From: Hydractinia symbiolongicarpus
Taxonomy: Eukaryota; Cnidaria; Hydrozoa; Anthoathecata; Hydractiniidae
DNA length: 64,000 nucleotides
Assembly: GCF_029227915.1 (NCBI RefSeq)
Contig: NC_079888.1
Span: 22,672,001 to 22,736,000 of the forward strand
Direction: 5' to 3'
Shown one piece after another: positions 37,480 to 51,749 of the stretch (position 1 is its first letter; each line of letters opens with the position of its first letter). The notes beneath the pieces were generated by a model that saw only the letters and a program-made list of their open reading frames with translations, was not told where the DNA came from and did not search any database. Both the position numbers and the translations under genes were made by a program.

Positions 37480-40319
37480 ATTAAACTTCTTTTATTCAGC
37501 GTCTCATCAAAAATGAAAACATTTTTAAAAACTACAAGTCTTATGCGTTTTAGTGGTGAAAAAATAATTTAAAAAATCGTTCTGGAAATGAGTTTACTCA
37601 CAGGGTACTTTCTTTGTATACATTCGACTATACATGCCAAGCCCGGGATTTACGGGAAATCGCGGGATTTCGTTTGTCGGCGATTAAACTTCTTTTATTC
37701 AGCGTCTCATCAAAAATGAAAACATTTTTGAAAACTACAAGTCTCGTGCGTTTTAGTGGTGAAAAAATAATTTAAAAAATCGTTCGGGAAATGAGTTTAC
37801 ACCCTGGGTACTTTCTTTGTATACTTTCGACTATACGGGCCGAGTCCGGGATTTACGGGAAATCGCAGGTTTTCGTTTGCCGGCAATTAAACTTCTTTTA
37901 TTCAGCGTCTCATCAAAAATGAAAACATTTTTGAAAACTACAAGTCTCATACGTTTTAGTGGTGAAAAAATAATTTAAAAATTCGTTCGGGAAATGAGTT
38001 TATTCACTGGGCACTTTCCTTGTATACTTTTAACTATACGGACCGAGTCCGGGATTTACGGGAAATCGCGGGTTTTTGTTTGCCGGCGATTAAACTTCTT
38101 TTATTCAGCGTCTCATCAAAAATGAAAACATTTTTAAAAACTACAAGTCTCATGGGGTTTAGTGGTGAAATAATAATTTAAAAAATCGTTCGGAAAATGA
38201 GTTTACTCCCTGGGTACTTTCTTTGTATACTTTTGACTATACGGGCCGAGTCCGGGGTTTACGGGAAATGGCGGGTTTTCGTTTGTCGGCGATTAAACTT
38301 CTTTTATTCAGCGTCTCATCAAAAATGAAAACATTTTTAAAAACTGCAAGTCTCATGCGCTTTAGTGGTGAATAAGTAATTTAAAAAATCGTTCGGGAAA
38401 TGAGTTTACTCCCTGGGTACTTTCTTTGTATACTTTTGACTATATGGGCCAAGCCCGGGATTTACCGGAAATTGCGGGTTTTCGTTTGCCGGCGATTAAA
38501 CTTCTTTTATTCAGCGTCTCATCAAAAATGAAAACATTTTTAAAAACTACAAGTCTCATGCGTTTTAGTGGTGAAAAAGTAATTTAAAAAATCGTTCGGG
38601 AAATAAGTTTACTCCCTGGGTACTTTCTTTGTATACTTTTGACTATACGGGCCGAGTCCTGGGTTTACGGGAAATGGCGAGTTTTCGTTTGCCGGCGATT
38701 AAACTTCTTTTATTCAGCGTCTCATCAAACATGAAAACATTTTTCAAAACTACAAGTCTCATGCGTTGTAGTGGTGAAAAAAAAATTTAAAAAATCGTTC
38801 GGGAAATGAGTTTACTCCCTGGGTACTTTCTTTGTATACTTTTGACTATACGGGCCAAGCCCGGGATTTACGGGAAATCGCGGGTTTTCGTTTGCCGGCG
38901 ATTAAACTTCTTTTATTCAGCGTCTCATCAAAAATGAAAACATTTTTAAAAACTACAAGTCTTATGCGTTTTAGTGGTGAAAAAATAATTTAAAAAATCG
39001 TTCTGGAAATGAGTTTACTCACAGGGTACTTTCTTTGTATACATTCGACTATACATGCCAAGCCCGGGATTTACGGGAAATCGCGGGATTTCGTTTGTCG
39101 GCGATTAAACTTCTTTTATTCAGCGTCTCATCAAAAATGAAAACATTTTTGAAAACTACAAGTCTCGTGCGTTTTAGTGGTGAAAAAATAATTTAAAAAA
39201 TCGTCCGGGAAATGAGTTTACACCCTGGGTACTTTCTTTGTATACTTTTGACTATACGGGCCGAGTCCGGGATTTACGGGAAATCGCAGGTTTTCGTTTG
39301 CCGGCAATTAAACTTCTTTTATTCAGCGTCTCATCAAAAATGAAAACATTTTTGAAAACTACAAGTCTCATACGTTTTAGTGGTGAAAAAATAATTTAAA
39401 AATTCGTTCGGGAAATGAGTTTATTCACTGGGCACTTTCCTTGTATACTTTTAACTATACGGACCGAGTCCGGGATTTACGGGAAATCGCGGGTTTTTGT
39501 TTGCCGGCGATTAAACTTCTTTTATTCAGCGTCTCATCAAAAATGAAAACATTTTTAAAAACTACAAGTCTCATGGGGTTTAGTGGTGAAATAATAATTT
39601 AAAAAATCGTTCGGAAAATGAGTTTACTCCCTGGGTACTTTCTTTGTATACTTTTGACTATACGGGCCGAGTCCGGGGTTTACGGGAAATGGCGGGTTTT
39701 CGTTTGTCGGCGATTAAACTTCTTTTATTCAGCGTCTCATCAAAAATGAAAACATTTTTAAAAACTGCAAGTCTCATGCGCTTTAGTGGTGAATAAGTAA
39801 TTTAAAAAATCGTTCGGGAAATGAGTTTACTCCCTGGGTACTTTCTTTGTATACTTTTGACTATATGGGCCAAGCCCGGGATTTACCGGAAATTGCGGGT
39901 TTTCGTTTGCCGGCGATTAAACTTCTTTTATTCAGCGTCTCATCAAAAATGAAAACATTTTTAAAAACTACAAGTCTCATGCGTTTTAGTGGTGAAAAAG
40001 TAATTTAAAAAATCGTTCGGGAAATAAGTTTACTCCCTGGGTACTTTCTTTGTATACTTTTGACTATACGGGCCGAGTCCTGGGTTTACGGGAAATGGCG
40101 AGTTTTCGTTTGCCGGCGATTAAACTTCTTTTATTCAGCGTCTCATCAAACATGAAAACATTTTTAAAAACTACAAGTCTCATGCGTTGTAGTGGTGAAA
40201 AAAAAATTTAAAAAATCGTTCGGGAAATGAGTTTACTCCCTGGGTACTTTCTTTGTATACTTTTGACTATACGGGCCAAGCCCGGGATTTACGGGAAATC
40301 GCGGGTTTTCGTTTGCCGG
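37480..40319 (+). repeat. Seven-monomer higher-order repeat, 1,420 bp x 2
   Basis: The copies 37480-38899 and 38900-40319 share a series of rare variants at a constant offset of 1,420 bp: AGTCTCGTGCG, TTTATTCACTGGGCAC, CATGGGGTTTAG, GGGAAATGGCGGG, CTATATGGGCC and CATGCGTTGTAG. Differences are very few, so the duplication is recent. It begins within 400 bp of the transposon but does not include it. Confidence 0.85.
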
Positions 40320-40965
40320 CGATTAAACTTCTTTTATTCAGCATCTCATGAAAAATGAAAACATTCTTAAAAACTGCAAGTCTTATGCGTTTTAGTGGTG
40401 AAAAAATAATTTGAAAAATCGTTCTGGAAATGAGTTTACTCCCTGGGTACTTTCTTTGTATACTTTTGACTATACGGGCCGAGTCCTGGATTTAGGAAAA
40501 TCGCAGGCTTTCGTTTGCCGGCGATTAAACTGCTTTTATTCAGCGTCTCATCAAAAATGAAAACATTTTTGAAAACTACAAGTCTCAGGCGTTTTAGTGG
40601 TGAAAAAATAATTTAAAAAATCGTTCGGGAAATGAGTTTACTCCCTGGGTACTTTCTTTGTATACTTTTGACTATACGGGCCAAGCCCGGGATTTACGGG
40701 AAATCGCGGGTTTTCGTTTGCCGGCGATTAAACTTCTTTTATTCAGCGTCTCATGAAAAATGAAAACATTCTTAAAAACTACAAGTCTTATGCGTTTTAG
40801 TGGTGAAAAAATAATTTGAAAAATCGTTCTGGAAATGCGTTTACTCCCTGGGTACTTTCTTTGTATACTTTTGACTATACGGGCCGAGTCCTGGATTTAG
40901 GGAAATCGCAAGCTTTCGTTTGCCGGCGATTAAACTGCTTTTATTCAGCGTCTCATCAAAAATGA

Positions 40966-43900
40966 AAACATTTTTGAAAACTACAAGTCTCAGGCGTTTT
41001 AGTTGTGAAAAAATAATTTAAAAAATCGTTCGGGAAATGAGTTTACTTCCTGGGTACTTTCTTTGTATACTTTTGACTATACGGACCAAGCCGGGATTTT
41101 CGGGAAATCGCGGGTTTTCGTTTGCCGGCGATTAAACTTCTTTTATTCAGCGTCTCATCAAAAATGAAAACATTTTTAAAAACTACAAGTCTAATGCGTT
41201 TTAGTGGTGAAAAAATAATTTAAAAAATCGTTCTGGAAATGAGTTTACTCACAGGGTACTTTCTTTGTATACATTCGACTATACGTGCCAAGCCCGAGAT
41301 TTACGGGAAATCGCGGGTTTTCGTTTGCCGGCGATTAAACTGCTTTTATTCAGCGTCTCATCAAAAATGAAAACATTTTTAAAAACTACAAGTCTCACGC
41401 GTTTTAGTGGTGAAAAAGTAATATAAAAAATCGTTCGGGAAATGAGTTTACTCCCTGGGTACTTTCTTTGTATACTTTTGACTATACGGGCCGAGTCCTG
41501 GATTTAGGAAAATCGCAGGTTTTCGTTTGCCGGCGATTAAACTGCTTTTATTCAGCGTCTCATCAAAAATGAAAACATTTTTGAAAACTACAAGTCTCAG
41601 GCGTTTCAGTGGTGAAAAAATAATTTAAAAAATCGTTCGGGAAATGAGTTTACTCCCTGGGTACTTTCTTTGTATACTTTTGACTATACGGGCCAAGCCC
41701 GGGATTTACGGGAAATCGCGGGTTTTTGTTTGCCGGCGATTAAACTCCTTTTATTCAGCGTCTCGTCAAAAATGAAAACATTTTTAAAAACTACAAGTCT
41801 TATGCGTTTTAGTGGTGAAAAAATAATTTAAAAAATCGTTCTGGAAATGAGTTTTTTCCCTGGGTAGTTTCTTTGTATACTTTTGACTATACGAAGCCGG
41901 GATTTACGGGAAATCGCGGGTTTTCGTTTGCCGGCGATTAAACTTCATTTATTCAGCGTCTCATCAAAAATGAAAACATTTTTGAAAACTACAAGTCTCA
42001 TGCGTTTTAGTGGTGAAAAAGTAATTTAAAAAATCGTTCGGGAAATCGGTTTACTCCCTGGGTACTTTCTTTGTATACTTTTGACTATACGGGCCAAGCC
42101 CGGGATTTACGGAAAAACGCGGGTTTTCGTTTGCCGGCGATTAAACTTCTTTTATTCAGCGTCTCATCAAAAATGAAAACATTTTTCAAAACTACAAGTC
42201 TCATGCGTTTTAGTGGTGAAAAAATAATTTAAAAAATCGTTCGGGAAATGAGTTTACTCCCTGGGTACTTTCTTTGTATACTTTTGACTATACGGGCCGA
42301 GTCCGGGATTTACGGGAAATCGCGGATTTTCGTTTGCCGGCGATTAAACTTCTTTTATCCAGCGTCCCATCAAATATGAAAATATTTTTGAAAACTACAA
42401 GTCTCATGCGTTTAGTGGTAAAAAAATAATATAAAAAATCGTTCGGGAAATGAGTTTACTCCCTGGGTACTTTCTTTGTATACTTTTGACTATACGGGCC
42501 GAGTCCTGGATTTAGGGAAATCGCAGGCTTTCGTTTGCCGGCGATTAAACTGCTTTTTTTCAGCGTCTCATCAAAAATGAAAACATTTTTGAAAACTACA
42601 AGTCTCAGGCGTTTTAGTGGTGAAAAAATAATTTAAAAAATCGTTCGGGAAATGAGTTTACTCCCTGGGTACTTTCTTTGTATAACTTTGACTATACGGG
42701 CCAAGCCCGGGATTTACGGGAAATCGCGGGTTTTCGTTTGCCGGCGATTAAACTTCTTTTATTCAGCGTCTCATGAAAAATGAAAACATTCTTAAAAACT
42801 ACAAGTCTTATGCGTTTTAGTGGTGAAAAAATAATTTGAAAAATCGTTCTGGAAATGAGTTTACTCCCTGGGTACTTTCTTTGTATACTTTTGACTATAC
42901 GGGCCGAGTCCTGGATTTAGGGAAATCGCAGGCTTTCGTTTGCCGGCGATTAAACTGCTTTTATTCAGCGTCTCATCAAAAATGAAAACATTTTTGAAAA
43001 CTACAAGTCTCAGGCGTTTTAGTGGTGAAAAAATAATTTAAAAAATCGTTCGGGAAATGAGTTTACTTCCTGGGTACTTTCTTTGTATACTTTTGACTAT
43101 ACGGACCAAGCCGGGATTTTCGGGAAATCGCGGGTTTTCGTTTGCCGGCGATTAAACTTCTTTTATTCAGCGTCTCATCAAAAATGAAAACATTTTTAAA
43201 AACTACAAGTCTTATGCATTTTAGTGGTGAAAAAATAATTTAAAAAATCGTTCTGGAAATGAGTTTACTCACAGGGTACTTTCTTTGTATACATTCGACT
43301 ATACGTGCCAAGCCCGGGATTTACGGGAAATCGCGGGTTTTCGTTTGCCGGCGATTAAACTGCTTTTATTCAGCGTCTCATCAAAAATGAAAACATTTTC
43401 AAAAACTACAAGTCTCACGCGTTTTAGTGGTGAAAAAGTAATATAAAAAATCGTTCGGGAAATGAGTTTACTCCCTGGGTACTTTCTTTGTATACTTTTG
43501 ACTATACGGGCCGAGTCCTGGATTTAGGGAAATCGCAGGTTTTCGTTTGCCGGCGATTAAACTGCTTTTATTCAGCGTCTCATCAAAAATGAAAACATTT
43601 TTGAAAACTACAAGTCTCAGGCGTTTTAGTGGTGAAAAAATAATTTAAAAAATCGTTCGGGAAATGAGTTTACTCCCTGGGTACTTTCTTTGTATACTTT
43701 TGACTATACGGGCCAAGCCCGGGATTTACTGGAAATCGCGGGTTTTTGTTTGCCGGCGATTAAACTCCTTTTATTCAGCGTCTCGTCAAAAATGAAAACA
43801 TTTTTAAAAACTACAAGTCTTATGCGTTTTAGTGGTGAAAAAATAATTTAAAAAATCGTTCTGGAAATGAGTTTTTCCCTGGGTAGTTTCTTTGTATACT

Positions 43901-46900
43901 TTTGACTATACGAAGCCGGGATTTACGGGAAATCGCGGGTTTTCGTTTGCCGGCGATTAAACTTCATTTATTCAGCGTCTCATCAAAAATGAAAACATTT
44001 TTAAAAACTACAAGTCTTATGCGTTTTAGTGGTGAAAAAATAATTTAAAAAATCGTTCTGGAAATGAGTTTTTTCCCTCGGTAGTTTCTTTGTATACTTT
44101 TGACTATACGAAGCCGGGATTTACGGGAAATCGCGGGTTTTCGTTTGCCGGCGATTAAACTTCATTTATTCAGCGTCTCATCAAAAATGAAAACATTTTT
44201 GAAAACTACAAGTCTCAGGCGTTTTAGTTGTGAAAAAATAATTTAAAAAATCGTTCGGGAAATGAGTTTACTTCCTGGGTACTTTCTTTGTATACTTTTG
44301 ACTATACGGACCAAGCCGGGATTTTCGGGAAATCGCGGGTTTTCGTTTGCCGGCGATTAAACTTCTTTTATTCAGCGTCTCATCAAAAATGAAAACATTT
44401 TTAAAAACTACAAGTCTAATGCGTTTTAGTGGTGAAAAAATAATTTAAAAAATCGTTCTGGAAATGAGTTTACTCACAGGGTACTTTCTTTGTATACATT
44501 CGACTATACGTGCCAAGCCCGAGATTTACGGGAAATCGCGGGTTTTCGTTTGCCGGCGATTAAACTGCTTTTATTCAGCGTCTCATCAAAAATGAAAACA
44601 TTTTTAAAAACTACAAGTCTCACGCGTTTTAGTGGTGAAAAAGTAATATAAAAAATCGTTCGGGAAATGAGTTTACTCCCTGGGTACTTTCTTTGTATAC
44701 TTTTGACTATACGGGCCGAGTCCTGGATTTAGGAAAATCGCAGGTTTTCGTTTGCCGGCGATTAAACTGCTTTTATTCAGCGTCTCATCAAAAATGAAAA
44801 CATTTTTGAAAACTACAAGTCTCAGGCGTTTCAGTGGTGAAAAAATAATTTAAAAAATCGTTCGGGAAATGAGTTTACTCCCTGGGTACTTTCTTTGTAT
44901 ACTTTTGACTATACGGGCCAAGCCCGGGATTTACGGGAAATCGCGGGTTTTTGTTTGCCGGCGATTAAACTCCTTTTATTCAGCGTCTCGTCAAAAATGA
45001 AAACATTTTTAAAAACTACAAGTCTTATGCGTTTTAGTGGTGAAAAAATAATTTAAAAAATCGTTCTGGAAATGAGTTTTTTCCCTGGGTAGTTTCTTTG
45101 TATACTTTTGACTATACGAAGCCGGGATTTACGGGAAATCGCGGGTTTTCGTTTGCCGGCGATTAAACTTCATTTATTCAGCGTCTCATCAAAAATGAAA
45201 ACATTTTTGAAAACTACAAGTCTCATGCGTTTTAGTGGTGAAAAAGTAATTTAAAAAATCGTTCGGGAAATCGGTTTACTCCCTGGGTACTTTCTTTGTA
45301 TACTTTTGACTATACGGGCCAAGCCCGGGATTTACGGAAAAACGCGGGTTTTCGTTTGCCGGCGATTAAACTTCTTTTATTCAGCGTCTCATCAAAAATG
45401 AAAACATTTTTCAAAACTACAAGTCTCATGCGTTTTAGTGGTGAAAAAATAATTTAAAAAATCGTTCGGGAAATGAGTTTACTCCCTGGGTACTTTCTTT
45501 GTATACTTTTGACTATACGGGCCGAGTCCGGGATTTACGGGAAATCGCGGATTTTCATTTGCCGGCGATTAAACTTCTTTTATCCAGCGTCCCATCAAAT
45601 ATGAAAATATTTTTGAAAACTACAAGTCTCATGCGTTTAGTGGTAAAAAAATAATATAAAAAATCGTTCGGGAAATGAGTTTACTCCCTGGGTACTTTCT
45701 TTGTATACTTTTGACTATACGGGCCGAGTCCTGGATTTAGGGAAATCGCAGGCTTTCGTTTGCCGGCGATTAAACTGCTTTTTTTCAGCGTCTCATCAAA
45801 AATGAAAACATTTTTGAAAACTACAAGTCTCAGGCGTTTTAGTGGTGAAAAAATAATTTAAAAAATCGTTCGGGAAATGAGTTTACTCCCTGGGTACTTT
45901 CTTTGTATAACTTTGACTATACGGGCCAAGCCCGGGATTTACGGGAAATCGCGGGTTTTCGTTTGCCGGCGATTAAACTTCTTTTATTCAGCGTCTCATG
46001 AAAAATGAAAACATTCTTAAAAACTACAAGTCTTATGCGTTTTAGTGGTGAAAAAATAATTTGAAAAATCGTTCTGGAAATGAGTTTACTCCCTGGGTAC
46101 TTTCTTTGTATACTTTTGACTATACGGGCCGAGTCCTGGATTTAGGGAAATCGCAGGCTTTCGTTTGCCGGCGATTAAACTGCTTTTATTCAGCGTCTCA
46201 TCAAAAATGAAAACATTTTTGAAAACTACAAGTCTCAGGCGTTTTAGTGGTGAAAAAATAATTTAAAAAATCGTTCGGGAAATGAGTTTACTTCCTGGGT
46301 ACTTTCTTTGTATACTTTTGACTATACGGACCAAGCCGGGATTTTCGGGAAATCGCGGGTTTTCGTTTGCCGGCGATTAAACTTCTTTTATTCAGCGTCT
46401 CATCAAAAATGAAAACATTTTTAAAAACTACAAGTCTTATGCATTTTAGTGGTGAAAAAATAATTTAAAAAATCGTTCTGGAAATGAGTTTACTCACAGG
46501 GTACTTTCTTTGTATACATTCGACTATACGTGCCAAGCCCGGGATTTACGGGAAATCGCGGGTTTTCGTTTGCCGGCGATTAAACTGCTTTTATTCAGCG
46601 TCTCATCAAAAATGAAAACATTTTCAAAAACTACAAGTCTCACGCGTTTTAGTGGTGAAAAAGTAATATAAAAAATCGTTCGGGAAATGAGTTTACTCCC
46701 TGGGTACTTTCTTTGTATACTTTTGACTATACGGGCCGAGTCCTGGATTTAGGGAAATCGCAGGTTCTCGTTTGCCGGCGATTAAACTGCTTTTATTCAG
46801 CGTCTCATCAAAAATGAAAACATTTTTGAAAACTACAAGTCTCAGGCGTTTTAGTGGTGAAAAAATAATTTAAAAAATCGTTCGGGAAATGAGTTTACTC

Positions 46901-47415
46901 CCTGGGTACTTTCTTTGTATACTTTTGACTATACGGGCCAAGCCCGGGATTTACTGGAAATCGCGGGTTTTTGTTTGCCGGCGATTAAACTCCTTTTATT
47001 CAGCGTCTCGTCAAAAATGAAAACATTTTTAAAAACTACAAGTCTTATGCGTTTTAGTGGTGAAAAAATAATTTAAAAAATCGTTCTGGAAATGAGTTTT
47101 TCCCTGGGTAGTTTCTTTGTATACTTTTGACTATACGAAGCCGGGATTTACGGGAAATCGCGGGTTTTCGTTTGCCGGCGATTAAACTTCATTTATTCAG
47201 CGTCTCATCAAAAATGAAAACATTTTTAAAAACTACAAGTCTTATGCGTTTTAGTGGTGAAAAAATAATTTAAAAAATCGTTCTGGAAATGAGTTTTTTC
47301 CCTCGGTAGTTTCTTTGTATACTTTTGACTATACGAAGCCGGGATTTACGGGAAATCGCGGGTTTTCGTTTGCCGGCGATTAAACTTCATTTATTCAGCG
47401 TCTCATCAAAAATGA
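40966..47415 (+). repeat. Sixteen-monomer higher-order repeat, 3,225 bp x 2
   Basis: The copies start at about 40961 and 44186 (offset 3,225 bp). The CAGGCGTTTTAGTTGTG, GGGATTTTCGGG, CTCACGCG, GGGTAGTTTC/ACGAAGCC, GAAATCGGTTTACTCC and ATCCAGCGTCCC markers are all repeated at that spacing. Near-identity over more than 3 kb makes this the longest local repeat unit in the window. Confidence 0.85.
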
Positions 47416-49500
47416 AAACATTTTTAAAAACTACAAGTCTCATGCGTTTTAGTGGTGAAAAAGTAATTTAAAAAATCGTTCGGGAAATCAGTTTACTCCC
47501 TGGGTACTTTCTTTGTATACTTTTGACTATACGGGCCAAGCCCGGGATTTACGGAAAAACGCGGGTCTTCGTTTGCCGGCGATTAAACTTCTTTTATTCA
47601 GCGTCTCATCAAAAATGAAAACAATTTTCAAAACTACAAGTCTCATGCGTTTTAGTGGTGAAAAAATAATTTAAAAAATCGTTCGGGAAATGAGTTTACT
47701 CCCTGGGTACTTTCTTTGTATACTTTTGAATATACGGGCCGAGTCCGGGATTTACGGGAAATCGCGGATTTTCGTTTGCCGGCGATTAAACTTCTTTTAT
47801 CCAGCGTCCCATCAAATATGAAAATATTTTTGAAAACTACAAGTCTCATGCGTTTAGTGGTAAAAAAATAATATAAAAAATCGTTCGGGAAATGAGTTTA
47901 CTCCCTGGGTACTTTCTTTGTATACATTTGACTATACGGGCCGAGTCCTGGATTTAGGGAAATCGCAGGCTTTCGTTTGCCGGCGATTAAACTGCTTTTT
48001 TTCAGCGTCTCATCAAAAATGAAAACATTTTTGAAAACTAAAAGTCTTAGGCGTTTTAGTGGTGAAAAAATAATTTAAAAAATCGTTCGGGAAATGAGTT
48101 TACTCCCTGGGTACTTTCTTTGTATAACTTTGACTATACGGGCCAAGCCCGGGATTTACGGGAAATCGCGGGTTTTCGTTTGCCGGCGATTAAACTTCTT
48201 TTATTCAGCGTCTCATGAAAAATGAAAACATTCTTAAAAACTACAAGTCTTATGCGTTTTAGTAGTGAAAAAATAATTTGAAAAATCGTTCTGGAAATGA
48301 GTTTACTTCCTGGGTACTTTCTTTGTATACTTTTGACTATACGGGCCGAGTCCTGGATTTAGGGAAATCGCAGGCTTTCGTTTGCCGGCGATTAAACTGG
48401 TTTTATTCAGCGTCTCATCAAAAATGAAAACATTTTTGAAAACTACAAGTCTCAGGCGTTTTAGTGGTGAAAAAATAATTTAAAAAATCGTTCGGGAAAT
48501 GAGTTTACTTCCTGGGTACTTTCTTTGTATACTTTTGACTATACGGACCAAGCCGGGATTTTCGGGAAATCGCGGGTTTTCGTTTGCCGGCGATTAAACT
48601 TCTTTTATTCAGCGTCTCATCAAAAATGAAAACATTTTTAAAAACTACAAGTCTTATGCGTTTTAGTGGTGAAAAAATAATTTAAAAAATCGTTCTGGAA
48701 ATGAGTTTACTCACAGGGTACTTTCTTTGTATACATTCGACTATACGTGCCAAGCCCGGGATTTACGGGAAATCGCGGGTTTTCGTTTGCCGGCGATTAA
48801 ACTGCTTTTATTCAGCGTCTCATCAAAAATGAAAACATTTTTAAAAACTACAAGTCTCACGCGTTTTAGTGGTGAAAAAGTAATATAAAAAATCGTTCGG
48901 GAAATGAGTTTACTCCCTGGGTACTTTCTTTGTATACTTTTGACTATACGGGCCGAGTCCTGGATTTAGGGAAATCGCAGGTTTTCGTTTGCCGGCGATT
49001 AAACTGCTTTTATTCAGCGTCTCATCAAAAATGAAAACATTTTTGAAAACTACAAGTCTCAGGCGTTTTAGTGGTGAAAAAATAATTTAAAAAATCGTTC
49101 GGGAAATGAGTTTACTCCCTGGGTACTTTCTTTGTATACTTTTGACTATACGGGCCAAGCCCGGGATTTACTGGAAATCGCGGGTTTTTGTTTGCCGGCG
49201 ATTAAACTCCTTTTATTCAGCGTCTCGTCAAAAATGAAAACATTTTTAAAAACTACAAGTCTTATGCGTTTTAGTGGTGAAAAAAGAATTTAAAAAATCG
49301 TTCTGGAAATGAGTTTTTCCCTGGGTAGTTTCTTTGTATACTTTTGACTATACGAAGCCGGGATTTACGGGAAATCGCGGGTTTTCGTTTGCCGGCGATT
49401 AAACTTCATTTATTCAGCGTCTCATCAAAAATGAAAACATTTTTAAAAACTACAAGTCTTATGCGTTTTAGTGGTGAAAAAGTAATTTAAAAAATCGTTC
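45190..49500 (+). repeat. Eleven- and ten-monomer partial repeat of the preceding block
   Basis: The GAAATC(G/A)GTTTACTCC monomer followed by GGAAAAACGCGGG occurs at about 45264, 47481 and 49500, offsets of about 2,217 and 2,019 bp. The content from 47.4 to 49.4 kb repeats 45.2-47.2 kb in order, but lacks some monomers. This is a shifted partial third copy of the 16-monomer unit. Confidence 0.7.
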
Positions 49501-51749
49501 GGGAAATCAGTTTACTCCCTGGGTACTTTCTTTGTATACTTTTGACTATACGGGCCAAGCCCGGGATTTACGGAAAAACGCGGGTTTTCGTTTGCCGGCG
49601 ATTAAACTTCTTTTATTCAGCGTCTCATCAAAAATGAAAACATTTTTCAAAACTACAAGTCTCATGCGTTTTAGTGGTGAAAAAATAATTTAAAAAATCG
49701 TTCGGGAAATGAGTTTACTCCCTGGGTACTTTCTTTGTATACTTTTGACTATACGGGCTGAGTCGGGGATTTACGGGAAATCGCGGATTTTCGTTTGCCG
49801 GCGATTAAACTTCTTTTATCCAGCGTCCCATCAAATATGAAAATATTTTTGAAAACTACAAGTCTTTTGCGTTTTAGTGGTGAAAAAATAATTTAAAAAA
49901 TCGTTACGGAAATGAGTTTACACCCTGGGTACTTTCTTTGTATACTTTTGACTATACGGGCCGAGTCCGGGATTTAGGGAAATCGCAGGTTTTCGTTTGC
50001 CGGCGATTAAACTGCTTTTATTCAGCGTCTCATCAAAAATGAAAACATTTTTGAAAACTACAAGTCTCATGCGTTTTAGTGGTGAAAAAATAATTTAAAA
50101 AATCGTTCGGGAAATGAGTTTACTCCCTGGGTAGTTTCTTTGTATACTTTTGACTATACGGGCCAAGCCGGGATTTACGGGAAATCCCGGGTTTTCGTTT
50201 GCCGGCGATTAAACTTCTTTTATTCAGCGTCCCATCAAATATGAAAATATTTTTGAAAACTACAAGTCTCATGCGTTTAGTGGTAAAAAAATAATATAAA
50301 AAATCGTTCGGGAAATGAGTTTACTCACTGGTACTTTCTTTGTTTACTTTTGACTATACGGGCCAAGCCCGAAATTTAAGGGAAATCGCGGGTTTTCGTT
50401 TGCCGGCGATTAAACTTCTTTTATTCAGCGTCTCATCAAAAATGAAAACATTTTTAAAAACTACAAGTCTTATGCGTTTTAGCGGTGAAAAATAATTTAA
50501 AAAATCGTTCTTGAAATGCGTTTACTCCCTGGGTACTTTCTTTGTATACTTTTGACTATACGGGCCGAGTCCGGGATTTAGGGAAATCGCAGGTTTTCGT
50601 TTGCCGGCGATTAAACTGCTTTTATTCAGGGTCTCATCAAAAATTAAAACATTTTTGAAAACTACAAGTCTCATGCGTTTTAGTGGTGAAAAAATAATTT
50701 AAAAAATCGTTCGGGAAATGATTTTACTCCCTGGGTACTTTCCTTGTATACTTTTGACTATACGGGCCAAGCCGGGATTTACGGGAAATCGCGGGTTTTC
50801 GTTTGCCGGCGATTAAACTTCTTTTATTCAGCGTCTCATCAAAAATGAAAACATTTTTAAAAACTACAAGTCTTATGCGTTTTAGTGGTGAAAAAATAAT
50901 CTAAAAAATCGTTCTGGAAATGAGTTTACTCACAGGGTACTTTCTTTGTATACATTCGACTATACGTGCCAAGCCCGGGATTTACGGGAAATCGCGGGTT
51001 TTCGTTTGCCGGCGATTAAACTTCTTTTATTCAGCGTCCCATCAAATATGAAAATATTTTTGAAAACTACAAGTCTCATGCGTTTAGTGGTAAAAAAATA
51101 ATATAAAAAATCGTTCGGGAAATGAGTTTACTCCCTGAGTACTTTCTTTGTATACTTTTGACTATACGGGCCGAGTCCGGGATTCAGGGAAATCGCAGGT
51201 TTTCGTTTGCCGGTGATTAAACTGCTTTTATTCAGCGTCTCATCAAAAATGAAAACATTTTTGAAAACTACAAGTCTCATGCGTTTTAGTGGTGAAAAAA
51301 TAATTTAAAAAATCGTTCGGGAAATGAGTTTACTCCCTGGGTAGTTTCTTTGTATACTTTTGACTATACGGGCCAAGCCGGGATTTACGGAAAATCGCGG
51401 GTTTTCGTTTGCCGGCGATTAAACTTCTTTTATTCAGCGTCCCATCAAATATGAAAATATTTTTGAAAACTACAAGTCTCATGCGTTTAGTGGTAAAAAA
51501 ATAATATAAAAAATCGTTCGGGAAATGAGTTTACTCACTGGGTACTTTCTTTGTATACTTTTGACTATACGGGCCAAGCCCGGGATTTAAGGGAAATCGC
51601 GGGTTTTCGGTTGCCGGCGATTAAACTTCTTTTATTCAGCGTCTCATCAAAAATGAAAACATTTTTGAAAACTACAAGTCTCATGCGTTTTAGTGGTGAA
51701 AAAATAATTTAAAAAATCGTTCGGGAAATGAGTTTACTCCCTGGGTACT

